NCBI GenBank assembly: GCA_900550195.1
Contig: URRB01000002.1
Span: 62,001-126,000, forward strand
Length of the DNA: 64,000 bases
Reading direction: 5' to 3'
Source: an uncultured Collinsella sp.
Lineage (GTDB): Bacteria > Actinomycetota > Coriobacteriia > Coriobacteriales > Coriobacteriaceae
The position numbers were made by a program, and so were the translations under genes. How positions within the stretch are numbered: position 1 is the first letter of the stretch; every line of letters begins with the position of its first letter. The notes under the pieces were generated by a model, which was given only the letters and a program-made list of their open reading frames with translations, made no database searches and was not told the origin of the DNA. Positions 48,803 to 57,573 of the stretch are shown piece by piece.

Positions 48803-50710
48803 TTACTGTTGCTTGGGCATCAGCGGATTCTCGCGCGTGAGGAGGTTCATGAACTCCTCGCCCGTGATGGTCTCCTTCTTATACAGATAACGAGCCAGCT
48901 CGTGGAGCTTAAACTTGTTCTCCTTCAGAATCTGCAAAGCGCGGTCGTGCGCATCCTCGATCAGCTTGGCGACAATCGCGTCCACACGCTCGGCCGTACC
49001 GGGGGCGCAGGTGAGCGACGTGTCCTGATTGAGATACGCGTTCTGCACGGTACCGAGCGCCATCATGCCAAACTCGTCGGACATACCAAAGCGCGTCACC
49101 ATATTACGGGCGAGCTTGGTGGCCTGCTCGATATCGTTGGCGGCGCCGGTCGTCATCTCGCCAAAGATGAGCTCCTCGGCCGCGCGACCACCGCAGTAGA
49201 CGGCGAGCTTATCCAGGACCTCCTGGCGCGTGGTCAGGAAGCGCTCGTCCTCCTCGACCTGCATGGTGTAGCCCAGGGCACCGCTCGTGCGCGGAACGAT
49301 GGTGATCTTCGTGACCGGCGCAGAGCCCTTCTGGCGAGCGGCAACAATGGCATGGCCGATCTCATGGTAGGAAACGACCTGCTTCTCGTGGTCGGAAAGC
49401 ACCGTGGACTTACGCTGTTGGCCGGCAATGACGACCTCCACCGACTCCTCGAAGTCGTCCTGGGTTGCACGCTTGCGACCTTCGCGAACGGCGCGCAGGG
49501 CGCCCTCGTTGATGATATTGGCCAGGTCGGCGCCCGAGGCACCGGGCGTGGCGCGGGCAATCGCGGTCAGGTCGATCGGCGGCTCGGTCTTCACGCTCTT
49601 GGCATGCAGCTCGAGGATGTTCTTGCGGCCGGTCAGATCGGGCAGCTCGACGGGGATGCGGCGGTCAAAACGACCGGGGCGCAGTAGAGCGGGATCGAGA
49701 CTGTCGGGGCGGTTGGTTGCGGCAAGGACAACGATACCCTTATGGTTATCGAAGCCATCCATCTCGGTCAGCAACTGATTGAGCGTCTGCTCGCGCTCGT
49801 CGTTGCCGCTAAAGCCGCCGCCATCGCGCTTCTTACCGATGGTATCGATCTCATCGATAAAGACGATACACGGTGCCTTTTCCTTGGCCTGCTTAAACAG
49901 GTCACGAACCTTAGCAGCGCCGCGACCGACAAACATCTCAACGAACTCAGAGCCCGAAATGCTAAAGAACGGAACACCGGCCTCGCCGGCAACAGCCTTG
50001 GCAAGCAGGGTCTTACCGGTACCCGGAGGGCCAACAAGGAGTGCACCACGCGGCAGCTTGGCGCCGATCTCCTCGTAGCGCTGCGGCTTCTCCAGAAAGT
50101 CGACGACCTCCTTGAGAGACTCCTTGGCCTCTTCCTGACCGGCGACGTCCTTAAAGGTCACGCCCACGTCCTTGGAGGCGATCACGCGCGCGCCGGACTT
50201 ACCCAGTCCGCCGCCGCCAAAACCGCCGCCGCCAAAGTTCATCGACGGGCCGTCATCGCCCATAGCCTTCTTCATGCGGCGGTTGAGCCACCAACCGATG
50301 AGGAAGAAAATCGCCATGGGAAGAATGAGTGTGAGCAGGTAGTAGGTCATCAAACCCGAGTTTTTATCGGGAACGACCGACTCCAGCGAAGCGCCAGACT
50401 CAAGCACGCGATCGGTAAAGCCCGCATCGTTCGGCACACCGGTCGTCTTATAGGCGATGTTCTCGTCCTCGCCCTTCTTGGTGTAATAAATCGAGTAATC
50501 GTCCGTGTTGTACTCGACCTTGTCGACACTCTTCTTATCGAGCGCCTTGACAAACGTCGAATAATCGGTCTTCGTAATCTGCTGCGTGTGACCGATGTTG
50601 GGGAACAGAACGGTCGAGAGCACGAGGTAGACGACGAAGGCGATGAGCACGTAGAGGATCATATTCCGTCTACGCTTGTTGTCATCCATCTCCATCTGCT
50701 TGAACTCCAT
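48803..50710 (-). CDS. ftsH: ATP-dependent zinc metalloprotease FtsH
   Basis: A 635-residue membrane AAA+ protease. Two transmembrane helices (about 17-37 and 125-145) flank an extracytoplasmic domain; a Gly-rich linker leads to the AAA domain (Walker A GPPGTGKT, Walker B CIVFIDEID, SRH ATNRPDSLDPALLRPGRFDR in parts), and the M41 protease has the zinc motif HEIGH. ATG at 50710 and an internal ATG at 50695 are both possible starts; the second has the better-placed GGAG. Confidence 0.96.
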   Translation of the reverse strand: MEFKQMEMDDNKRRRNMILYVLIAFVVYLVLSTVLFPNIGHTQQITKTDYSTFVKALDKKSVDKVEYNTDDYSIYYTKKGEDENIAYKTTGVPNDAGFTDRVLESGASLESVVPDKNSGLMTYYLLTLILPMAIFFLIGWWLNRRMKKAMGDDGPSMNFGGGGFGGGGLGKSGARVIASKDVGVTFKDVAGQEEAKESLKEVVDFLEKPQRYEEIGAKLPRGALLVGPPGTGKTLLAKAVAGEAGVPFFSISGSEFVEMFVGRGAAKVRDLFKQAKEKAPCIVFIDEIDTIGKKRDGGGFSGNDEREQTLNQLLTEMDGFDNHKGIVVLAATNRPDSLDPALLRPGRFDRRIPVELPDLTGRKNILELHAKSVKTEPPIDLTAIARATPGASGADLANIINEGALRAVREGRKRATQDDFEESVEVVIAGQQRKSTVLSDHEKQVVSYHEIGHAIVAARQKGSAPVTKITIVPRTSGALGYTMQVEEDERFLTTRQEVLDKLAVYCGGRAAEELIFGEMTTGAANDIEQATKLARNMVTRFGMSDEFGMMALGTVQNAYLNQDTSLTCAPGTAERVDAIVAKLIEDAHDRALQILKENKFKLHELARYLYKKETITGEEFMNLLTRENPLMPKQQ

Positions 50711-50786
50711 CTACTGGGGTTGATAATGGTTTCTAGAATACCCAACCCGAGCGACGATAAACCGACGCCGGGCACGAAAGGACAGA

Positions 50787-51035
50787 GATGGCATCACTGT
50801 AAGTCGGCAAGGTTCAAATCTATACAGGCGACGGCAAGGGCAAGACGACGGCTGCTTCGTGACGCGCGAGGATGTCGAAGCGCTGATCGCGATAAAGCCC
50901 GCCACCACGGAGCTCGTGCTCACCGGCCGGGGCTTGCTGCCCCTCGCGAACCTCGCCGACCTTGTCATCGAAATGCGCCCCATCAAACACTACTTCGACG
51001 AAGGACTCCTAGCCCGCCAAGGCATCGAATACTAA
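50787..51035 (+). pseudogene. cobO: CobO/BtuR (corrinoid adenosyltransferase) remnant
   Basis: Two pieces of one cob(I)alamin adenosyltransferase. The first (from ATG 50787, behind AAAGGAC) reads MASL, a TAA stop (50799-50801), then VGKVQIYTGDGKGKTTAAS with the family P-loop. It is followed, after a frame change near 50859, by the family C-terminus: VTREDVEALIAIKPATTELV, TGRGLLPLANLADLVIEMRP and IKHYFDEGLLARQGIEY, ending at TAA 51035. About 90-100 central residues are missing. A nonsense codon, a frameshift and a deletion all mark it as non-functional. The complete enzyme would make adenosylcobalamin. Confidence 0.85.
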
Positions 51036-51072
51036 TTGATTCGTTTTCCGCCAACACCTACAGCTCATAAGG

Positions 51073-51141
51073 AAGTTGCGGTGGAATAGTACTTGTTTGA
51101 CGGTCCGCAAGGGCTTTTCAGGAACTATTTCACCGCAACTT
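51073..51141. repeat. Inverted repeat, same family as 17048-17118
   Basis: Arms 51073-51090 and 51124-51141 (18 bases) are reverse complements with one mismatch; the core AAGTTGCGGTG-AATAG is shared with the 17048-17118 repeat, but the spacer sequence differs. It lies between the cobO remnant and the MATE gene. Confidence 0.8.
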
Positions 51142-51164
51142 ATCAGGGGTATCCGACGGATGAG

Positions 51165-52514
51165 CTAGGCGGTGGCGCGACCTAGCCAGTTGCCGCTGTG
51201 GTGGTAGATGGTGAACATGGTTGCGGTGATGAGCCAGGTTACGGGGTAGACCAGCAGTAGATGCTCGAGCGACGGATCGAAGGGCATGGTCGCAAACACC
51301 CAGATCACCCTCAAGACAACGGTGCCAAAGATGGTGAGCATCATAGGCTGCAAACTCACGCCGGCGCCGCGGATGGAACCCGAGGCGTTCTCGATAATCG
51401 AGAAAATCGCATAGAACGGCGCAATGAAATGGAGGATAGTCGTGGTGTACGCCGAAATCGAAGCATCGTCGACAAACAAACGCGACAGCGGGCCCGAGAA
51501 CACCAGCAGCACGGCAGACAGGCCACCAATGAGCATAAACGACAGCACGAGCGACGTATGGTAGCCCTTGCGCATGCGCTCGTAGTTGCGCGCGCCAAAG
51601 TTCTGCGCCGAGAACGTAGTGATCGATACGCCGAGCGCCTCGGTCACCATCCAGATAATGCCATCCAGGCGCCCAGATAGACCCCAAGCAGTCGTGACAT
51701 CGGCGCCAAACGAATTAACCGATACCTGGATCAGCACGTTCGAGATCGAATAGGCAGCCGATTGAAAACCGAGTGGCAGACCACACGAGATCATACTCTT
51801 GCAAATACCGCGATCGATACCGAGCTTAGACAGCGAAAGACGCCATGCACCCGGAGCGCGCATCATGCGCAACACGATCATCGTTGCATTGGAGCAAATG
51901 GTCAGCGCCACCGCGATGCCGCAGCCCAGCGCCTCCATATGCAACACAGCGACAAAAATGATATCCAGCACCACGTTAACCAGGCAGCCAGAGGCAATGA
52001 TCACGGCGGGGCCGCGCGTGTCGCCCACGGCACGCAGCAGTGCGGTTCCCATATTAAGCAGCAGTGCCGCAACCATCGCGGCAAAATAACAGCGAGCATA
52101 GGCCACGCCCTCGGCCAATAGTTCATGCGGCGTGTTCATAAGCACCAGCATGGGCTCAACGAACACTATGCCAAGAATCGAGAAAGCGATACCGCCCACC
52201 AGCGCGAGCGTCATGGCTGTATGGACCGAACGACTCAGTCGCTCATCATCGTGCTGGCCAAAATACTGACCGGTAATGACCGCGCAGCCGGCGCCGACGC
52301 CAACGCAAAAGCCAATGCAGAGCTCGGTGAGCACCATCGTGGCTTGAATGCCACCCAGCGCGAGCTTGCCGCCAAACTGGCCAACGATATACGTACCGAT
52401 AAGCGTGTAGGCCTGCTGAAAAAACGAACTAAAAAAGATGGGAACGCACAGCGACAGCAGCTGTTGCCAAATGACACCCTGCGTTACATCGATAGCCGTA
52501 GATTTCTTAGCCAC
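51165..52514 (-). CDS. MATE-family efflux transporter
   Basis: A 449-residue membrane protein with twelve predicted transmembrane helices of the MATE family (two pseudo-symmetric halves; VGAGCAVITGQYFGQHDDERL in the first and FSAQNFGARNYERMRKG in the second, given in part). It would export drugs or metabolites in exchange for Na+ or H+. GTG at 52514 is preferred for having a purine-rich GGGGAGGG just upstream; the TTG at 52547 has none. Confidence 0.9.
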   Translation of the reverse strand: MAKKSTAIDVTQGVIWQQLLSLCVPIFFSSFFQQAYTLIGTYIVGQFGGKLALGGIQATMVLTELCIGFCVGVGAGCAVITGQYFGQHDDERLSRSVHTAMTLALVGGIAFSILGIVFVEPMLVLMNTPHELLAEGVAYARCYFAAMVAALLLNMGTALLRAVGDTRGPAVIIASGCLVNVVLDIIFVAVLHMEALGCGIAVALTICSNATMIVLRMMRAPGAWRLSLSKLGIDRGICKSMISCGLPLGFQSAAYSISNVLIQVSVNSFGADVTTAWGLSGRLDGIIWMVTEALGVSITTFSAQNFGARNYERMRKGYHTSLVLSFMLIGGLSAVLLVFSGPLSRLFVDDASISAYTTTILHFIAPFYAIFSIIENASGSIRGAGVSLQPMMLTIFGTVVLRVIWVFATMPFDPSLEHLLLVYPVTWLITATMFTIYHHSGNWLGRATA

Positions 52515-52639
52515 ACGCCCTCCCCGCCAACGTATGTTAAACAACAAAACGGCAATTTAAGACCAAAGCAAATACCAGCTTAGCACCGACTGGCGGCGAC
52601 CGAAACACCCCGAATCAGAGCCCAGTGCAAAATATCTGC

Positions 52640-53554
52640 CTAGTGATACAAACCCGGCTGGTAGTGATACTCATTGCTCACGTGCGGGCACAGCTGCCAA
52701 AAGGCGACGGCGCTCGCCGCGGCCACGTTAAGCGAATCGACCCCGTGCGCCATCGGAATGCGCACCGCGTGGTCACAGCCGGCAATGGTCTTGGCGCCCA
52801 AGCCGGCACCCTCGGTACCCATAAAGATTGCCAAGCGGTCAATCTCCTGCAGCACGGGATCGTCCAGCGATACGGAATCGTCCGTCAACGCCATAGCGGC
52901 ACACGAAAAACCGGCATCGTGCAGTACCGCCAGGCCATCATGCGGCCACACACGAGCCTCGCTGCCAATGCGCGTCCACGGCACCTGAAACACGGTGCCC
53001 ATGCTCACGCGGGCCGAGCGACGGTACAGCGGGTCGCAGCACGTCGGGCTGACCAAAATACCGTCAACGTTCAATGCGGCAGCCGAGCGGAAAATCGCGC
53101 CAACATTGGTGTGATCGACAATACCCTCAAGCACGCACACGCGCACCGGACGATCCCCCGCCGCCTCGACGACGCCGCCCAAGAACTCATCAACCGGAAT
53201 CTGACGCGGGCGACGGAACGCCGCCAGCGCGCCGCGCGTCACGTTAAAGCCCGTCAACTGCTCCATGAGCTCCATGGAGGCCACGAACACGGGAACCGGA
53301 CCCGCTCCCTCGCGCACGACAAGCTGGTCAAACAGCGGCATCATCTGGTCGAGCCAGCGCTCGCCCAAAAGAAAGCTCACCGGCTCATATCCGGCGCGAA
53401 CCGCACGCTCGATGACCTTGGCACTCTCAGCGATAAAAATGCCCTTCTGCGGCTCCAGCACGCAGCGAAGCTCACGCTCGGTCAGTCGCACATAGGCATC
53501 GAGCCGCTCGTCCTCGAGCGAATCAATTCGCAGAACCTCAACGGCATCAGTCAT
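52640..53554 (-). CDS. SpoU/TrmH-family RNA 2'-O-methyltransferase
   Basis: A 304-residue SPOUT methyltransferase. A substrate-binding N-domain (about 1-130) precedes the knotted catalytic domain: DHTNVGAIFRSAAAL (motif 1), IFMGTEGAGLG (motif 2) and VRIPMAHGVDSLNVAAASAVAF (motif 3, given in part), all well conserved. The exact rRNA or tRNA target is not evident. The ATG at 53554 is used; an in-frame ATG at 53587 exists with no clear ribosome site. Confidence 0.9.
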   Translation of the reverse strand: MTDAVEVLRIDSLEDERLDAYVRLTERELRCVLEPQKGIFIAESAKVIERAVRAGYEPVSFLLGERWLDQMMPLFDQLVVREGAGPVPVFVASMELMEQLTGFNVTRGALAAFRRPRQIPVDEFLGGVVEAAGDRPVRVCVLEGIVDHTNVGAIFRSAAALNVDGILVSPTCCDPLYRRSARVSMGTVFQVPWTRIGSEARVWPHDGLAVLHDAGFSCAAMALTDDSVSLDDPVLQEIDRLAIFMGTEGAGLGAKTIAGCDHAVRIPMAHGVDSLNVAAASAVAFWQLCPHVSNEYHYQPGLYH

Positions 53555-53663
53555 AGCAGCCAGCCCGCACCCTTCTTTACAGCACATCTATACCAAACGA
53601 GGCGACGCTAAGCGCCGCCCCATGCATTCAATCAACCCGATGATACCGTTCACGCCAGACGAT

Positions 53664-54182
53664 TTACGCCTCAACGCGATGATACGTCACGAACTCATAA
53701 TCGACGCCCTCGTCACCCTCACCGGCGGCAATCGTCGCGACCCCGCTACGCTGCGCAATCTCCCACGCGGGATCGGCGTCCAAGTCGGGAAAGTACGTGT
53801 CCACGGGATGGACGCAGTGGTTATGAGTGACCTCGGCCTCCACGCAGTACGGCAAAAACTGCCGATAGACATCGCCGCCACCGATCACCCAGGCAACGGG
53901 CTCATCGGCAACCGCAGCGAGCGCTTCGTCAACGCTATGCTCCACGTCGACGCCCTCGCGGGTAAAGCCTATATCGCGCGTAAGCACGATATTGCGGCGG
54001 TTCTTGAGAGGACGCCCGCCGGGAAAACTCAGCAGCGTCTTGCGTCCCATGATAACCGGGCAGCCCTTGGTGCAGGCCACAAAATGGCGCATATCGGCGC
54101 GATTGGACACCACCATATCGCCCTCGCAGCCAATACCCCAGTCGTCACACACGGCGACGATGGCAGAAAGCTTACACGTCAT
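53664..54182 (-). CDS. folA: Dihydrofolate reductase
   Basis: A 172-residue DHFR: LSAIVAVCDDWGIGCEGDM at the start, VIMGRKTLLSFPGGRPL with the NADPH loop, and WVIGGGDVYRQFLPYC near the end. It reduces dihydrofolate formed by thymidylate synthase encoded just upstream. The ATG at 54182 has AGGTGA six bases upstream, better than the GTG at 54191. Confidence 0.93.
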   Translation of the reverse strand: MTCKLSAIVAVCDDWGIGCEGDMVVSNRADMRHFVACTKGCPVIMGRKTLLSFPGGRPLKNRRNIVLTRDIGFTREGVDVEHSVDEALAAVADEPVAWVIGGGDVYRQFLPYCVEAEVTHNHCVHPVDTYFPDLDADPAWEIAQRSGVATIAAGEGDEGVDYEFVTYHRVEA

Positions 54183-54191
54183 GCGCGTCAC

Positions 54192-55040
54192 CTACACCGC
54201 AATGGGGATGTTCTTGACCTGAGGGCCGTGCTCATAGCCCTCGACGATCAGGTCATCGGTCGTAAACGCATAGAAGTCATGCACATCGGGGTTGAGCGTT
54301 ACCTTGGGTGCCGCAAACTGCGGACGCTCGATAAGCTCGCGGACGATATCGACATGACGATCATAGATATGGGCGTCGGCGATCACGTGCAGCAGCTCGC
54401 CGGGAATCATATCGACCGACTGCGCGACCATCATCAGCAAAATGGCGTACTGGCACACGTTCCAGTTGTTCGCGGCCAAAATGTCCTGGCTGCGCTGGTT
54501 GAGAAGCATGTTGAGCGTCGGCTTGTCGTCCTGAGGACGCTGCGTCACGTTATAGGTCACGCTATAGGCGCATGGATAAAGGTGCATCTCGGACAGATCG
54601 CTAAACACGTACGTATTGGTCATAATGCGGCGACTATACGGCGTGTGCTTAAGGTCGTACAGTACACGGTCCATCTGGTCGAAGTCGCCCTCGGCGTAAT
54701 GGCTCTTCTGACCAATCTGATAGCCGTAGGCTTTACCGATGGAACCGGTCTCATCGGCCCACTCATCCCAGATATGGCTGTTGAGGTCATGCACGTTATT
54801 GGACTTCTTTTGATAGATCCACAGAATCTCGTCCATGGCAGACTTAAGCGCCGTACGGCGCAGGGTGAGCGCGGGGAACTCCTCGCGCAGATCATAGCGC
54901 GCCGTGACACCAAAGTTTTTAATGGTATAGGCAGGGGTGCCGTCCTCCCACACCGGGCGGACCTTTTGGCCCTCGGTGGTGGTGCCATGGTCCAAGATAT
55001 CGCGGCACATGGTTACAAACTGTTGATCAGCTTTGCTCAT
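54192..55040 (-). CDS. thyA: Thymidylate synthase, phage phi3T / B. subtilis ThyA type
   Basis: A 282-residue thymidylate synthase converting dUMP to dTMP. The active-site Cys is in MHLYPCAYSVTYNV, not the usual PPCH motif; DEILWIYQKKSNNVHDLN, IGKAYGYQIGQK, LNQRSQDILAANNWNVCQY and HVIADAHIYDRHVD match the B. subtilis ThyA/phi3T group rather than the E. coli type. The ATG at 55040 follows AGGAGGG; the 39 codons upstream are spurious. It is coupled with folA, one base apart from its GTG. Confidence 0.93.
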   Translation of the reverse strand: MSKADQQFVTMCRDILDHGTTTEGQKVRPVWEDGTPAYTIKNFGVTARYDLREEFPALTLRRTALKSAMDEILWIYQKKSNNVHDLNSHIWDEWADETGSIGKAYGYQIGQKSHYAEGDFDQMDRVLYDLKHTPYSRRIMTNTYVFSDLSEMHLYPCAYSVTYNVTQRPQDDKPTLNMLLNQRSQDILAANNWNVCQYAILLMMVAQSVDMIPGELLHVIADAHIYDRHVDIVRELIERPQFAAPKVTLNPDVHDFYAFTTDDLIVEGYEHGPQVKNIPIAV

Positions 55041-55127
55041 TGACCCTCCTGTCAGTCGCCTACAAGCGAGATTCATTGTAGCCCAGGCGCACGCGGCCCC
55101 ACAGCCCAAACATAAGCCCTCATTTTC

Positions 55128-55139
55128 TGACATATGACA
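55128..55139. promoter_or_regulatory. Imperfect operator-like palindrome (distal) of the DUF134-NifX gene
   Basis: TGACATATGACA differs from the proximal perfect palindrome at 55181-55192 by one base. Two similar sites 53 bases apart in front of a helix-turn-helix gene suggest autoregulation. Confidence 0.5.
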
Positions 55140-55180
55140 GAAATGCCTTGCGCCCAACGACTAACGCGTTATCCTATTGT

Positions 55181-55192
55181 TGACATATGTCA
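55181..55192. promoter_or_regulatory. Perfect palindromic operator candidate (proximal) of the DUF134-NifX gene
   Basis: TGACATATGTCA is a perfect 12-base palindrome located 15 bases before the ATG at 55207, overlapping the ribosome-site region. Binding there would block initiation. A near copy lies at 55128-55139. Confidence 0.6.
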
Positions 55193-55206
55193 GATAAGGA
55201 GTGTGC

Positions 55207-55971
55207 ATGGCAGGAAGACGCGAAAAACTGCGCCGCGTCGGGATCATCCCCGAATACCGCGGCTTTACCCCCGATGGCCTGGCCAGCGGTGATGCCATCG
55301 ACATGACCGTCGACGAGCTTGAGGTGCTGCGCCTGTGCGACCTGGAAGGTCTCAACCAAGAGGCGGTCGCCCAGCAGATGGGCATCGCCCGCGCAACGGT
55401 GGCGGCCATTTGCAGCCGCGCGCATCGCAAGGTGGCCGATGCGCTGGTCAACGGACGAGCGCTCGTCATCGAGGGCGGCAATATCGCGTACTCCCCCATC
55501 GCCACGACGACGGCCGCATGGCCAGCAAAGGAGGTCGGCACCATGAGGGTGGCAACGACGTACGACAACGGCAACATCTTTATGCACTTTGGCCGCAGCG
55601 AGCAGTTCAAGATCTACGACATCCAGGATGGCAAGGTGCTCAACGAGCAGGTCGTAGGCACCGGTGGCACCGGCCACGGCGCCTTGGCGGGCCTGCTTGC
55701 CAACGGTGGCGTTGACACGCTCATCTGCGGCGGTATCGGCGGCGGCGCTATCAACGCGCTTGCCCAAGCCGGCATCACGGTCTATGCGGGCGCCCAGGGC
55801 AGCTGCGATGCCTGCGTCGAGGCCCTCATTGCCGGCACGCTCGCGCAGAACGGCGAGGCCACCTGCGACTGCCATGGACATGATCACGAGCACATCCACG
55901 AGCATGGCGAGTCCTGCGGCTGCCACGGTCACCACGACCATGACGGGCACGAAGGCTGCGGCTGCCACTAG
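55207..55971 (+). CDS. DUF134 helix-turn-helix / NifX-domain fusion with His-Cys metal-binding tail
   Basis: A 254-residue protein with three parts. Residues 1-95 are DUF134 (REKLRRVGIIPEYRGF; DELEVLRLCDLEGLNQEAVA; HTH MGIARATVAAICSRAHRK). Residues about 110-215 are a dinitrogenase iron-molybdenum cofactor-binding (NifX/NifB-like) domain (MRVATTYDNGNIFMHFGRSE; VDTLICGGIGGGAINAL). The last 35 residues contain 12 His and 6 Cys, a likely metal-binding tail. The ATG at 55207 follows AAGGAG, behind two palindromes. It may be a metal- or cluster-responsive regulator; the signal is unknown. Confidence 0.88.
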   Translation: MAGRREKLRRVGIIPEYRGFTPDGLASGDAIDMTVDELEVLRLCDLEGLNQEAVAQQMGIARATVAAICSRAHRKVADALVNGRALVIEGGNIAYSPIATTTAAWPAKEVGTMRVATTYDNGNIFMHFGRSEQFKIYDIQDGKVLNEQVVGTGGTGHGALAGLLANGGVDTLICGGIGGGAINALAQAGITVYAGAQGSCDACVEALIAGTLAQNGEATCDCHGHDHEHIHEHGESCGCHGHHDHDGHEGCGCH

Positions 55972-56030
55972 CGGCAAGCACCTCGTCGAGAACGCGCTTC
56001 CACGCGTGCGACAACCAGCGAACAAACGGC

Positions 56031-56063
56031 AAAGGCCGCCTGGAATACCATCCAGGCGGCCTT
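56031..56063. terminator. Bidirectional terminator between DUF134-NifX and ffh
   Basis: AAGGCCGCCTGGA and TCCAGGCGGCCTT pair with a short loop between convergent genes. Only short A/T ends flank it. Confidence 0.8.
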
Positions 56064-56087
56064 CGCCATACACGACTCAACCAGTCG

Positions 56088-57563
56088 TTACTTCTTGTTG
56101 CGCATCTGCGCTTCCATCTGACGCAGCAGGTCCATATCGGACTTGGGGCCGCCCGTTCCCAGGCCGCCCATGCCGCCCAGGCCCATAGCGTCCAGGCCAG
56201 GGATATTGGGCATGCGCATCTTCTTGCCCTTCTTGCCCTTTTTGCCCTTCTTGCCGCCGGCCTGAGCCTGATTGGCCATCGTGCGCATGCGGCCCATCAT
56301 CTTGTTCATCTCGCCCCACTGCTTCATAAGGCTATTGACCTCTGTGGGAGTCACGCCGGCGCCCTTGGCAATGCGGGCACGGCGCTGGCCGTTAATGATG
56401 GAAGGACGCAGACGCTCCTCCTTGGTCATCGACATGATGATGGCCTCGTTCTTGTCGAAGATGCCCTCGTCCAGGTTGCCGCCCATCTGGTTGAGCGCAC
56501 GCTGGCCGCCGGGGAGCATGCCCAGGATGCCCTTCATGCCGCCCATCTTCTTGACGGCCTTCATCTGGTCGAGCATGTCATTCATGGTGAAGCCCTCGCG
56601 CAGCATGCGCTCGGCGGCCTCGAGCTGCTCGGCATCGGCGGCCTCCTGGGCCTTCTCGATAATGCCGACAACGTCGCCCATGCCCAAGATGCGCTTGGCC
56701 ATACGATCGGGATAGAACGGCTCCAGCGAATCGGGCTTCTCGCCCATGCTCACGAACTTGATGGGCTTACCGGTCACCTGGCGCACAGAAAGCGCGCCGC
56801 CGCCACGGGCGTCGCCGTCGAGCTTGGAGATGATCACACCGTCAAAGTCGGTGCGCTCAGCGAAGGTCGAGACGACGTTGACGATATCCTGGCCGGTCAT
56901 GGCATCGACGACCATCAGCACCTGATCGGGCTTGACGGCCTTCTTGATGTCCACGGCCTCCTGCATCATCTGCTCGTCGATCTGCAAACGACCGGCGGTA
57001 TCGACGATGACCACGTCGCGCAGGTGGTCGACGGCCTCCTGGATGGCGCCCTTGGCGATATCGACCGGGTGCGCACCGTCGCCGCGGAAGACCGGTACGC
57101 CGATCTCGCCACCGAGCGTGGCCAGCTGGTCGGCAGCAGCGGGACGGTAGACGTCGCACGCGGCGAGCAACGGCGAGCGGCCCTGCTTCTTGAGCAGGTA
57201 GGCCAGCTTTACGGCCGCCGTGGTCTTACCGGAGCCCTGCAGGCCCACGAGCATGATGACGTTGGGAATGCGATTGCTAAAGACGAGCTTGCTCTCGGTT
57301 GAGCCAAGCATCTCGGTGAGCTCGTCGAGCACGATCTTGACGACGTTTTGCGCCGGCGACAGCGACTCCATGACCTCGGCGGTCATGCAGCGCTCCTTGG
57401 TCTTGGCGACGAACTCCTTGACGACCTTAAAGTTGACGTCGGCCTCGAGCAGCGCCATGCGAATATCGCGCATGGCCGAAGTAATATCGGCCTCGGTCAG
57501 CTTGCCCTTGCCGCGCAGGCGGTCAAATGTGTCGTTGAGGCGATCGCTCAGGGAATCAAACAC
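56088..57563 (-). CDS. ffh: Signal recognition particle protein Ffh
   Basis: A 491-residue SRP54 GTPase. The N and G domains carry LVGLQGSGKTTAAVKLA (G1), DVYRPAAADQL and DTAGRLQIDEQMM; the C-terminal M domain is Met/Gly-rich with a Lys-rich segment (KKGKKGKKGKK), binding 4.5S RNA and signal peptides. It delivers nascent membrane proteins to FtsY, whose gene lies just upstream in the same direction. Confidence 0.96.
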   Translation of the reverse strand: MFDSLSDRLNDTFDRLRGKGKLTEADITSAMRDIRMALLEADVNFKVVKEFVAKTKERCMTAEVMESLSPAQNVVKIVLDELTEMLGSTESKLVFSNRIPNVIMLVGLQGSGKTTAAVKLAYLLKKQGRSPLLAACDVYRPAAADQLATLGGEIGVPVFRGDGAHPVDIAKGAIQEAVDHLRDVVIVDTAGRLQIDEQMMQEAVDIKKAVKPDQVLMVVDAMTGQDIVNVVSTFAERTDFDGVIISKLDGDARGGGALSVRQVTGKPIKFVSMGEKPDSLEPFYPDRMAKRILGMGDVVGIIEKAQEAADAEQLEAAERMLREGFTMNDMLDQMKAVKKMGGMKGILGMLPGGQRALNQMGGNLDEGIFDKNEAIIMSMTKEERLRPSIINGQRRARIAKGAGVTPTEVNSLMKQWGEMNKMMGRMRTMANQAQAGGKKGKKGKKGKKMRMPNIPGLDAMGLGGMGGLGTGGPKSDMDLLRQMEAQMRNKK

Positions 57564-57573
57564 TAGTCACTCC

